A stretch of DNA of 56,650 nt from Flavobacteriia bacterium (GTDB lineage: Bacteria > Bacteroidota > Bacteroidia > Flavobacteriales_D > Crocinitomicaceae): assembly GCA_016178305.1 (NCBI GenBank), contig JACOTM010000112.1:1-56650 (forward strand), written 5' to 3'. The notes under the pieces are model-generated. The model saw only the letters and a program-made list of their open reading frames with translations, ran no database searches and was not told the DNA's origin. The position numbers and the translations under genes are program-made. Below are positions 37,341 to 46,031 of this stretch, one piece after another. Position 1 is the stretch's first letter. Each line of letters begins with the position of its first letter.

Positions 37341-38048
37341 TTAGAAACCAATTTCAACTAGTTCGCTTTTTAAAAGTTGATTTTTAGGAAAAACCTGCAT
37401 TTTTTTGGTTGATTTATTAATTATTAATATTTCAGTTTCACTCTCCAAACATAATTCCAAATCATGCGTTGAAATGATGATACATAAATTCAAAGAAGAA
37501 GCTATTTTTTTCATTTCTTCCATAACTATTTTACGATTGGCATAATCTAAAAAAGCAGTAGGTTCATCCAAGATAATAATAGCTGTTTCCTGACAAATAG
37601 CTCTGGCAATAGCTGTTAATTGTCTTTCACCATCGCTTAATTCAGTTGTATTTAAATCTGCCAATTTTTCGATATTTAATTGGTGAATTGATTTATTTAC
37701 AATTTCCATATCTAACAACGAAAGCCTTCCTAAAGCATTGGTGTATGGAATTCTACCCAACCCCACATAATCTTTCACTTTAAGATATTCAATGCCATCA
37801 AATTTTGAATTCACAAATGCAATCAGTGTTGATTTTGTATATCTATCAATCTCTAAAATATTTTTATCATCCACTTTTATCAAACCTTGAATCGCTGGAA
37901 TATTTCCCTGAATCGTTTGTAAAAAAGTTGTTTTTCCGGCTCCATTTGCCCCTATGAGAGAATACACTTTTCCTCTTTCTAAATGAATTTCTTCAATTGA
38001 AAACAAACATTTTTTATAACCAATTTTAACTTGCTTTATTTCAATCAT
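37341..38048 (-). CDS. ABC transporter ATPase, FecE/BtuD-like
   Basis: The 235-residue protein has Walker A G-A-N-G-A-G-K-T-T near residue 36, the signature L-S-D-G-E-R-Q, and Walker B A-I-I-I-L-D-E-P-T. This is the energy subunit of an iron-complex, heme or cobalamin importer. It overlaps the permease gene by 4 nt and closes the four-gene operon that starts with the P450. Confidence 0.93.
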   Translation of the reverse strand: MIEIKQVKIGYKKCLFSIEEIHLERGKVYSLIGANGAGKTTFLQTIQGNIPAIQGLIKVDDKNILEIDRYTKSTLIAFVNSKFDGIEYLKVKDYVGLGRIPYTNALGRLSLLDMEIVNKSIHQLNIEKLADLNTTELSDGERQLTAIARAICQETAIIILDEPTAFLDYANRKIVMEEMKKIASSLNLCIIISTHDLELCLESETEILIINKSTKKMQVFPKNQLLKSELVEIGF

Positions 38049-39043
38049 GCGAGTCTTTTTAAAACAATTGCAATTACAAAAGGAGCTCCTATAATAGAAG
38101 TTAATGCGTTTATAGGAATGTGAATTGAACTTTCAACCAATTGAATAATAATATCACAGCTTATTAAAAACAAACTACCAATAAAAAAACATCCTAACAT
38201 TAATATTCCATGAGATTGTGTTTTAAAAATCATTTTAACTAAATTCGGAACAGCTAAACCTACAAAAGCAATTGGCCCACAAAATGCAGTTATTACCCCT
38301 GTTAAAATTGCCGTGATTATTATTAATGCTAATCGTACATATTTTACATGTATCCCTAAAGTTAAGGCCTGACTTTCTCCTAAAACTAAAGCATTCAATG
38401 GCTTAATAACAAAAAGAGAGCTTATTGCCCCAATCATTGAAAAAAAGAGGATAATGGACAAATCTTCAAATTCTACTTGTTGCAAAGACCCCATTGACCA
38501 CATTGTAAACTGCTTTAATTCTTGAGGATCACTCAAAGATTGTAAAATCGAAACAATTGCACTCGCAAAACCGCCAAGCATAATACCAATTAACAGTAAA
38601 GAAATGTGAGACTTAACTAAATAAGAAAACGATAGGATAATCATTCCAAAAATAAAAGCCCCCAGTAAAGAACTCGAAATTGTCCCCAAATTTGAAGTCA
38701 AAAAAGGAATTCCACTCATAACACTAAATGCTACAAATAAACTCGACCCTGAATTAATTCCTAAAATATAAGGTCCTGCTAAAGGATTATTAAACATCGT
38801 CTGCATGAATAATCCTGCAATAGACAAGCCTCCACCAGCAATTACCGCTATAACCATGCGTGGAATTCGAAATTCTCTGACTATTACTTCTGATGTATTT
38901 GTATCATTAAATTGAAAAATGGCATTCCAAAAATGTTTAAACTCAATATTTATTTCACCTGAAAACAAATGAATCCCTAACAATAAAGGCAGCAAAGCAA
39001 TTAATATTAGAAAGATAATTTTATGTTTTCTATTTAAAATCAT
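38045..39043 (-). CDS. FecCD-family ABC transporter permease
   Basis: The 332-residue protein has about ten membrane helices. L-A-G-P-Y-I-L-G-I-N-S-G-S-S-L at about 92-106 and G-P-I-A-F-V-G-L-A-V-P near residue 255 are typical of the FecCD/BtuC family, which moves iron-siderophore, heme or cobalamin across the inner membrane. It overlaps both neighbouring genes by 4 nt. Confidence 0.93.
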   Translation of the reverse strand: MILNRKHKIIFLILIALLPLLLGIHLFSGEINIEFKHFWNAIFQFNDTNTSEVIVREFRIPRMVIAVIAGGGLSIAGLFMQTMFNNPLAGPYILGINSGSSLFVAFSVMSGIPFLTSNLGTISSSLLGAFIFGMIILSFSYLVKSHISLLLIGIMLGGFASAIVSILQSLSDPQELKQFTMWSMGSLQQVEFEDLSIILFFSMIGAISSLFVIKPLNALVLGESQALTLGIHVKYVRLALIIITAILTGVITAFCGPIAFVGLAVPNLVKMIFKTQSHGILMLGCFFIGSLFLISCDIIIQLVESSIHIPINALTSIIGAPFVIAIVLKRLA

Positions 39044-40146
39044 TTTGTTAACTGCTTATAAAAATAATAGTTTTTTGTTAATTTAAGTTCTGGATGTAAA
39101 ATTTGAATTAAATCGGAAAGGACATGTTGTGGTTCAATGGCACTTCTTTCCCAAAATTCATTCCCAGAATATGAATAACTGTAAATTTTATTTTGTTGGT
39201 AAGCTTGAAAATATGCAAATTTTGATTGAAAATCATACAATTCTTTTTTTGAAGCTACCCCTGGATTAAACCAAAATTCAGTTTCCCGATTATCTTTTAA
39301 TATTTGCTCAAAACTATGCTGTATGCTCCCTGTCCCTTTGGTGTTGGCATAAACGTATTTTCCACCAGCATCTTTAAATAAAATCGCATTAAAACTTTCT
39401 CCCGCAGGTGAATTCCAAACATCTCCCCCCATATTCCCACTAAATAAAGTCGGGTGTTTTTGTGCTTTTTTTGCTTTTTGAATCAAATCAGTGTATTCTT
39501 TCTCAATTTTTGTAAAATATGTATTCGCCTCTTGTTCTTTCCCAGTTAAAATTCCATATAATTTAATCCACTCCGCTTTTCCTAAAGGGTGTTTTTCTTT
39601 CCAATCATATACTGCTAAACAATAAATATTCATTTTCTCTAATTGTTTTTCATGCGGAAAAGTTGTTCCAAAACCACTATAAAACAATAAATTTGCATGC
39701 GATTGAATAATTAACTCTACAGGAATACCATTCTCATCGCCCATTTCTATTACTTTTCCTTTTTTAAAATTTTTAAGAACAGTTTGATCTTGAACATAAA
39801 TATGATTTGAAACACCAGTGACTAATCTTGTTTCTTTTAATTTTGCTAACATTCCAATTTGAGTTGCAGAAAGCGCTATGATTGATTTTATCGGTACTTG
39901 AATCGCTGTGTAACCTGTCGGAATATTATCTAAAGATGATTTCACAAAAGCAAATCGTTTTTCAATCTTTTTACTTTCAGGATTTACCAAATGAAATAAT
40001 TGAATTCCATTTTTTTCAAAAAGTTCATACGTTTCAGCATATTTTAATTTCGATTTTTCATTTAATTTTTCTGTATTATCAACTTTTGAAACGCATGCAT
40101 TTAGTAATGTTAACACCACCAAACTTTGAATAAACCTTAATCTCAT
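39040..40146 (-). CDS. Substrate-binding lipoprotein of a FecB/BtuF-like ABC importer
   Basis: The 368-residue protein has a lipobox L-L-N-A-C with C18, then a periplasmic-binding fold with A-F-V-K-S-S-L near residue 66, I-I-A-L-S-A-T-Q-I-G-M and long linking helices. It should deliver an iron complex, heme or corrinoid to the FecCD permease. Ligand contacts cannot be assigned. It overlaps the P450 gene by 4 nt. Confidence 0.88.
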   Translation of the reverse strand: MRLRFIQSLVVLTLLNACVSKVDNTEKLNEKSKLKYAETYELFEKNGIQLFHLVNPESKKIEKRFAFVKSSLDNIPTGYTAIQVPIKSIIALSATQIGMLAKLKETRLVTGVSNHIYVQDQTVLKNFKKGKVIEMGDENGIPVELIIQSHANLLFYSGFGTTFPHEKQLEKMNIYCLAVYDWKEKHPLGKAEWIKLYGILTGKEQEANTYFTKIEKEYTDLIQKAKKAQKHPTLFSGNMGGDVWNSPAGESFNAILFKDAGGKYVYANTKGTGSIQHSFEQILKDNRETEFWFNPGVASKKELYDFQSKFAYFQAYQQNKIYSYSYSGNEFWERSAIEPQHVLSDLIQILHPELKLTKNYYFYKQLTK

Positions 40147-41543
40147 CCTCTTTTTACTAATTTAATTTTATAATCGGAAGCCATCATCGTGAAAGCCATT
40201 ATTTCATGAACTTCGTCAAACGGAGTCATTAATTCAATCCTATAATGTTTTGAAATCGTTGATAATATTAATTTCATTTCCAATAAGGCTAAATTTTTAC
40301 CCGGACAAAAACGTGGTCCAGATCCAAAAGGGATATAAGCATCTAAATTATGCATCGGACAACCATGATCCGTTTTTCGCAACCATCTCTCAGGGTTAAA
40401 ATCTTTTGACGAAGAGAAATTAACGTCCTCATTTGCACCTTTGCGAGAATTTAAAATAATCTTCGCTCCTTTCTTGAATTGTAATTCTTTAACAGTAACA
40501 TCTTTAGAAGCTTCTATTAACAACAATGGAGCAACTGGTTTCATACGCATCGATTCATTAATTACCGCCTCAGTGTAGCTTAATTCAGAATGCTTTTCAT
40601 ACGTATTTAAAAATGAATCAGTACCAAGAATGGCATCTGCTTCTTCATTTAATTTATCTTGAATATCTGGACGTTGACTCAATAACAAAATAGCCCAAGC
40701 CATCGAATGAGCAGTAGTATCTTCTCCTGCCATTAACAAAGTCAATAAATTTCCTTTAATCTCTTTATCTGAAAACAAATGTTCTTCTTCTGCTGCTACT
40801 ATTATCGCTTCTAATAAATTATCAGGATTTAATTTTAAAATTGGATTTAGTTCTAACCTTTCTCTTCCTACAGCTATGAATTGATCGATTAATTTATCTA
40901 TTTCATGCACTGCTATATCAAAATCTTTGTCTTTTTTTGACCGATATATTTTATGAAAAGGTATAGGTTCATTGATGCGTTTAAATATTACAGGAAACAA
41001 TTTCTCCATGTGCTCTTGAATTATTCCTCCTTCTTGCTCCAAGGTATTCATTTCTTGTCCAAAAACTAAAGAAGTTGTAACATCAACAGTAAATCTCAAT
41101 AAATCATTTTGAATACAATATTCTTCATTTCGTGAAGCAACATTTTCCATTTTATTATAAAAACGTTCTAATGTTTTAACAATTGAAGGAAAAAACTGCT
41201 GTTGATGTTTAACATCTAATCCTTTCGCAACGATTTTACGATGAATCTTCCATTCTTCTCCTTCTGCATTAAAAACACCGTGAACCCCTTCTGCTCTTAA
41301 AACTTTATCCATTTTTTGCAATCTTAAAAAATCATCCGGGCGCGCTTTTAAAATTGCTTGAATAATATCCGGCTTTGTAATTACTGTAAATTTAGAAGGA
41401 CCTAATTTCAATTGATAAATTTCCCCGTATTGATCAACCCAATTTTCTATATATTGATGCAATTTATCAAACTTAATTTGATGAAGATTACCTATAAATG
41501 GCAGTCCTTTTGGACCTGTTTTTTTTATTTTTTCGTAACTCAT
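40143..41543 (-). CDS. Cytochrome P450
   Basis: The 466-residue protein has the heme thiolate loop F-G-S-G-P-R-F-C-P-G-K with C413, the I-helix A-G-E-D-T-T, and the K-helix E-S-M-R. There is no membrane anchor, so it is a soluble class-type enzyme that needs electrons from ferredoxin or a flavoprotein. Reaction and substrate are unknown. It is the first gene of a tightly overlapping operon with the Fec-type importer, an unusual pairing, suggesting that it modifies or uses the imported molecule. No dedicated ferredoxin gene is adjacent, though a ferredoxin reductase lies at 47780. Confidence 0.93.
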   Translation of the reverse strand: MSYEKIKKTGPKGLPFIGNLHQIKFDKLHQYIENWVDQYGEIYQLKLGPSKFTVITKPDIIQAILKARPDDFLRLQKMDKVLRAEGVHGVFNAEGEEWKIHRKIVAKGLDVKHQQQFFPSIVKTLERFYNKMENVASRNEEYCIQNDLLRFTVDVTTSLVFGQEMNTLEQEGGIIQEHMEKLFPVIFKRINEPIPFHKIYRSKKDKDFDIAVHEIDKLIDQFIAVGRERLELNPILKLNPDNLLEAIIVAAEEEHLFSDKEIKGNLLTLLMAGEDTTAHSMAWAILLLSQRPDIQDKLNEEADAILGTDSFLNTYEKHSELSYTEAVINESMRMKPVAPLLLIEASKDVTVKELQFKKGAKIILNSRKGANEDVNFSSSKDFNPERWLRKTDHGCPMHNLDAYIPFGSGPRFCPGKNLALLEMKLILSTISKHYRIELMTPFDEVHEIMAFTMMASDYKIKLVKRG

Positions 41544-41604
41544 AATGCTAAATAAGGAAGGTTAAAGGTAGTAATTTTTAAACAATAGTGGTGTTTGAAT
41601 TAGG

Positions 41605-41651
41605 CATTAGTCATTAGTCATTAGTCAATAGGCAATAGTAATAGTTAATGG
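41605..41651. repeat. Short tandem repeat CATTAGT x3 and degenerate partner
   Basis: Three exact 7-bp units at 41605-41625 are followed by CAATAGG/CAATAGT-like variants whose reverse complement partly matches them. It lies between the divergent P450 and uvrD genes. Confidence 0.7.
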
Positions 41652-41753
41652 TTTGTCGATTATAAAATTTGTTAATTATTTCATTAAATCTTAAATGTTC
41701 GTAAGTATTTTAGATTTTAATGGCTTTCAAAAAAAATATTATTTTCTTTTTCT

Positions 41754-41761
41754 TAAATTTG
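41754..41761 (+). promoter_or_regulatory. Candidate -7 box of the UvrD-like gene
   Basis: TAAATTTG, 34 nt upstream of the ATG at 41796. Confidence 0.45.
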
Positions 41762-41795
41762 TAATACGAATTTCAAAACAATTAAATTCCTTTCA

Positions 41796-44108
41796 ATGAG
41801 TTATTTAGATGAATTAAATGAAAGTCAGCGTTTGGCTGCGGAGTCTATTTATGGTCCCAATATGGTAATCGCTGGTGCAGGTTCGGGTAAAACGAGAGTC
41901 CTTACCTATAGAATTGCACACATGTTGGATCAAGGAGTTGACCCATTTAATATCATGGCTTTGACTTTTACAAATAAAGCAGCCAAAGAAATGACTGAAA
42001 GAATTGGTAAAATTGTTGGCGGATCTGAAGCGAAAAATATCACAATGGGGACTTTTCACTCTGTTTTTTCCAGAATATTAAGATACAATGCCGATCGATT
42101 GGGCTACCCTCAAAATTTTACAATTTATGATACACAAGATTCTAAAAGCGTGATTAAAGATATTGTAAAAGGATTAAGTTTGGATGATAAAGTTTACAAA
42201 CCAAGCATCGTATTAGGAAGAATATCGTCCGCAAAAAATAATTTAATTTCTCCTGAAGCCTATGCTCAAAACGAAAGTATATTGGCAGAAGATGCTATTT
42301 CAAAACGTCCTGAAATGGCACGTTTATACAAAACGTATGCGCACAGATGTTTCAAATCCGGTGCCATGGATTTCGATGATTTACTGTATATTACAAATGT
42401 ACTTTTTAGAGATTTTCCTGATGTTTTAAGTTATTACCAACAAAAGTATAAATATGTCTTAGTCGATGAGTACCAAGATACAAACTATGCTCAATATTTA
42501 ATAGTCAAAAAATTAGCGGCTGTGTACGAAAATATTTGTGTTGTTGGTGATGATGCTCAAAGTATTTATTCTTTTCGAGGAGCAAATATTCAAAATATTT
42601 TAAATTTCAGAAATGATTATCCTGATTTTAAAATGTTTAAACTCGAACAAAACTATCGTTCAACTAAAAACATTGTAGAAGCAGCGAATAGTGTTATTGC
42701 TAAAAATCAAGATCAAATTCAAAAAAATGTTTGGACTGATAATAACGAAGGAGAAAAAATAAATGTTGTTCGAACCTTAACAGATAATGAAGAAGGAAGA
42801 AAAATAGCTGATAAAATATTTGATTTAAAACAAAGTAAAGGATTATCTTATGGTGATTTTGCAATTTTATATCGAACCAATAAACAATCTCGTTCCTTTG
42901 AGGAAGCTTTAAGAAAATTAAACATCCCTTATAAAATTTACGGAGGACTTTCATTCTATCAACGTAAAGAAGTAAAAGATATGATAGCCTATTTTAGACT
43001 GGCTACAAATCCGAAAGATGAAGAAGCTTTAAAACGGGTAATCAATTATCCATTGAGAGGAATTGGAAAAACTTCAATTGAAAATATCATCATTGCAGCA
43101 GATAAATACAATACAAATATATGGGATGTAATTTCAGATTTTAACAGCTATCCAATTGCTTTAAACCAAGGTACAAAAAATAAAATTTCTGAATTTGTAA
43201 CCATGATTCAAAGTTTTCATGCACAACTTGAACGTATGAATGCTTACGATTTAGCACAACTCATCGCAAAATCTTCTGGTGTTTTGAAAGATTTGTACAC
43301 TGAAAAAGACAAAGGTCCCGAAGAAGTTGAACGATACCAAAACATAGAAGCTTTATTAGCGGGTATTAAAGAATTTTCAATTGCAGATGAAGGAAGTGAT
43401 TCTATGAAATTACTTTCCGAATTCATGCTAGATGTTGCTTTGTTAACTGATGCAGATCAAACACAAGATGAAGAAATCAATTTTGTAACGATGATGACGA
43501 TTCACTCCAGTAAAGGGCTAGAATTTAATCATGTTTATTTAGTTGGGCTGGAAGAAAATTTGTTTCCCTCACAAATGGCATTACATTCTCGAACGGAATT
43601 AGAAGAAGAAAGAAGACTGTTTTATGTTGCTGTCACAAGAGCACGTGAAACTTGTACGTTATCTTATGCCACTTCTCGCTTTATCTGGGGAAATTTGGTA
43701 ACTTCTGAACCAAGTCGATTTATTGATGAAATTCAAAAAGATTATTTACATTTTGAGACACAAGTTAGACCAGGAGGAAGATCTTTAAATAACCGAGCTA
43801 CAAGTGGATTTGATAGACCTATTTCCAGTGGATTAAATCGAAGTTTAGGTTTAAATAACAATCAAAATTCAAATACTAGCTCCCATTTAAAACCAATGTC
43901 TCAAGTTAGACCAACAGCAACCAAAGTAGCAGCAACTAGTCTTGATTTAAAAGTTGGTTACAATGTTCAGCACGCCCAGTTTGGCACAGGGAAAGTTACA
44001 GCCATTGATGGACAAGGCAATGATAAAAAAGCAACTATTTTTTTTCCTGGAAAAGGAGCCAAAAATTTATTATTAAGATTTGCTAACCTGACCGTTTTAG
44101 AAGATTAA
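41796..44108 (+). CDS. UvrD/PcrA-family 3'-5' DNA helicase
   Basis: The 770-residue superfamily 1A helicase has Walker A G-A-G-S-G-K-T-R near residue 27, motif II V-D-E-Y-Q-D-T-N, motif III G-D-D-A-Q-S-I-Y-S-F-R-G, motif VI V-A-V-T-R-A-R-E, and a C-terminal Tudor-like domain (G-Y-N-V-Q-H-A-Q-F-G-T-G-K-V) as in PcrA. Length is that of UvrD/PcrA. It serves excision and mismatch repair and removes bound RecA or polymerase. It is divergent from the P450 operon. Confidence 0.94.
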   Translation: MSYLDELNESQRLAAESIYGPNMVIAGAGSGKTRVLTYRIAHMLDQGVDPFNIMALTFTNKAAKEMTERIGKIVGGSEAKNITMGTFHSVFSRILRYNADRLGYPQNFTIYDTQDSKSVIKDIVKGLSLDDKVYKPSIVLGRISSAKNNLISPEAYAQNESILAEDAISKRPEMARLYKTYAHRCFKSGAMDFDDLLYITNVLFRDFPDVLSYYQQKYKYVLVDEYQDTNYAQYLIVKKLAAVYENICVVGDDAQSIYSFRGANIQNILNFRNDYPDFKMFKLEQNYRSTKNIVEAANSVIAKNQDQIQKNVWTDNNEGEKINVVRTLTDNEEGRKIADKIFDLKQSKGLSYGDFAILYRTNKQSRSFEEALRKLNIPYKIYGGLSFYQRKEVKDMIAYFRLATNPKDEEALKRVINYPLRGIGKTSIENIIIAADKYNTNIWDVISDFNSYPIALNQGTKNKISEFVTMIQSFHAQLERMNAYDLAQLIAKSSGVLKDLYTEKDKGPEEVERYQNIEALLAGIKEFSIADEGSDSMKLLSEFMLDVALLTDADQTQDEEINFVTMMTIHSSKGLEFNHVYLVGLEENLFPSQMALHSRTELEEERRLFYVAVTRARETCTLSYATSRFIWGNLVTSEPSRFIDEIQKDYLHFETQVRPGGRSLNNRATSGFDRPISSGLNRSLGLNNNQNSNTSSHLKPMSQVRPTATKVAATSLDLKVGYNVQHAQFGTGKVTAIDGQGNDKKATIFFPGKGAKNLLLRFANLTVLED

Positions 44109-44187
44109 AAAATTAATTTTCATCGTACATGTTGTCTGTACCGATTGAAGATAAAATATGTTTAATTCAGTTAGGGTTTAATGTTAT

Positions 44188-44598
44188 TTAATCATTTGAA
44201 GATAATGGTGCTTCTAAAAATTCACCACAACCGATATAAAATTGATTATTTTCTGTAATTAAATAAGCTTTTCCGCGATTTAATCCTTCCCCTAAATCAT
44301 GAAAACAAGGGCAACTTTCTGCACTTTCAGGATCGAAATATTCAAGAACCAACACTGCTGTTTTTCCATTTTCTCCTTTTAAAACCCACGATTCGGCAAT
44401 TTCAGTAGAAGAACCTTCAGGAGCAGGTTTACTCACTAAAGTATAAGCAAATGAATTTTCACCAACATATAATACAAAATTTTTACCTCCATCCCAATCC
44501 AAAGTCCAAGCAGGTTCTTGACCACTTGCGATAACCGTTTGTGCTTTTGCAATGATTGTAAATCCGAAAACAATAACTAATAAAAAAAATATTTTCAT
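44188..44598 (-). CDS. Small exported protein, COG3650-like
   Basis: The 136-residue protein has a signal peptide ending near A-K-A-Q at residue 20. The motif A-S-G-Q-E-P-A-W-T-L-D and a C-terminal segment with a cysteine pair (C-P-C-F) resemble the COG3650/MliC-like exported proteins of unknown role. It stands alone between uvrD and the GlmU-like gene; expression signals are not clear. Confidence 0.65.
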   Translation of the reverse strand: MKIFFLLVIVFGFTIIAKAQTVIASGQEPAWTLDWDGGKNFVLYVGENSFAYTLVSKPAPEGSSTEIAESWVLKGENGKTAVLVLEYFDPESAESCPCFHDLGEGLNRGKAYLITENNQFYIGCGEFLEAPLSSND

Positions 44599-44870
44599 GG
44601 TGTTTGATATTTGTTAGAGAAATATACGATTTAATAATTGATTTGTTTCATTGAATACGAACTATTTAACAAAGTGTTATTTTGAGATGATTAAATGTCA
44701 TTTTGAATTAACATTTTGTTATCTCAAATTTTATAATCGATAATTATGCCACAATTTTATTTATTGAATTTTATAACCTCAGTTCGATTGCCCTCATTGT
44801 AATACAGAGCAAATAGATTCCTCAATAACGTTACATCTACGTTGCGAAAAACCGATAAATTGAACACCTC
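44599..44870. other. Intergenic region with an inverted repeat and no gene
   Basis: No coding potential. TTTGAGAT (44681-44688) and ATCTCAAA (44721-44728) form an 8-bp inverted repeat, set in longer similar stretches (AACAAAGTGTTATTTTGAGAT-type) that could extend the structure. Confidence 0.5.
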
Positions 44871-46031
44871 TTAATTATTATCCAAAGCAGAAGGGTTGTA
44901 TTTTTCAGCAATTGTTTTTAGTATGTTTATTTCTGCTTCTGAAAGTGAGACTCCTCTACGAATCATCATATTATTAGCGTATTCTATTGCCTTATTAAAT
45001 CTAAAAGGCACCATTTTCACTGGCTCTCCCCAAGTAAAAGAAGGGATTAATTTGTCAGGAAATCCAGCACCATAAATATTTGAAGAAACACCTACAACTG
45101 TTGCTGTATTAAACATCGTATTGATTCCACATTTACTATGATCTCCCATGCAAACGCCCATAAATTGAATATCTGTTTTTTCTTCTTTTTCGGATTCAAA
45201 AGAATAAGTAGCTACATTTCCATAATTGTTTTTTAAATTTGAAGTATTCGTATCTGCCCCCAAATTACACCACTCGCCTATCAATGCATTTCCTAAAAAA
45301 CCATCATGTCCTTTATTTGAATATGCTTGAAAAACAACATTATTTACCTCTCCTCCTACTTTACAATAAGGCCCTAAAGTCACTGCACCATAGACTTTTG
45401 TCGCTAACTTTAAAGCACTGTGTTCACACATTGCTAAAGGACCTCGAACAACAGACCCTTCCATTATTTCAGCGTCTTTCCCTATATAAATCGGTCCTGT
45501 TTGCGTGTTCAATATCGAAGCTTCAACAACAGCTCCTTCTTCTAAAAAAAGAAGTGACTTATCTCCAATTACGATGTTTGTATCTGAAATTGGCTGTGAT
45601 TTTCTCCCTTCAGTAATTAAATCAAAATCTGCTTTTAAAACTATATCATTTTTTTGATACAAATGCCATCTATTTTCTATGACAACTGGTTCAACACCTT
45701 TAAATTCAATTTTATGAAATCCATTTCCTTTTTTTGCAATCCAAAGTCCTTTGAATTCTAGTTGCGAATTCGCTTCTAAATGACATATTGACGCTACAAT
45801 GTCTTCATTCGGAATTATTTGAACATTAACAATTGTTCCCTCTTCTAAATTCAATGGAAATTTTTCTTGTAGGTATTTTTCTGTTATAAATGAAACAATT
45901 GCATCTGGTAAAAACAGATTCCATCTTTCATTATTCGTAAAAATCCCCATTCTCAAATTTCCTAGGGGACGAGTTAATGTTAAAGGTGCAAAACGTAAAT
46001 GCAATCCATTATCATGCAATTTGATTTTCAT
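44871..46031 (-). CDS. GlmU-like sugar-nucleotidyltransferase/LbH protein
   Basis: The 386-residue protein begins with a nucleotidyltransferase-like part (F-A-P-L-T-L-T-R-P-L-G-N-L-R-M-G near residues 15-30) and continues with a left-handed beta helix of hexapeptide repeats (for instance I-G-K-D-A-E-I, V-Y-G-A-V-T-L-G-P). Bacteroidota carry this family under the name GlmU family protein; it probably makes or acetylates an NDP-sugar. True bifunctional GlmU is about 450 residues with different active-site motifs. It overlaps the symporter gene by 20 nt. Confidence 0.82.
   Translation of the reverse strand: MKIKLHDNGLHLRFAPLTLTRPLGNLRMGIFTNNERWNLFLPDAIVSFITEKYLQEKFPLNLEEGTIVNVQIIPNEDIVASICHLEANSQLEFKGLWIAKKGNGFHKIEFKGVEPVVIENRWHLYQKNDIVLKADFDLITEGRKSQPISDTNIVIGDKSLLFLEEGAVVEASILNTQTGPIYIGKDAEIMEGSVVRGPLAMCEHSALKLATKVYGAVTLGPYCKVGGEVNNVVFQAYSNKGHDGFLGNALIGEWCNLGADTNTSNLKNNYGNVATYSFESEKEEKTDIQFMGVCMGDHSKCGINTMFNTATVVGVSSNIYGAGFPDKLIPSFTWGEPVKMVPFRFNKAIEYANNMMIRRGVSLSEAEINILKTIAEKYNPSALDNN

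Noticed and set aside
44109-44187. Terminator after the uvrD-like gene (GTACA/TGTAC stem)
   Set aside because: The 5-bp stem is weak and no T-run follows.
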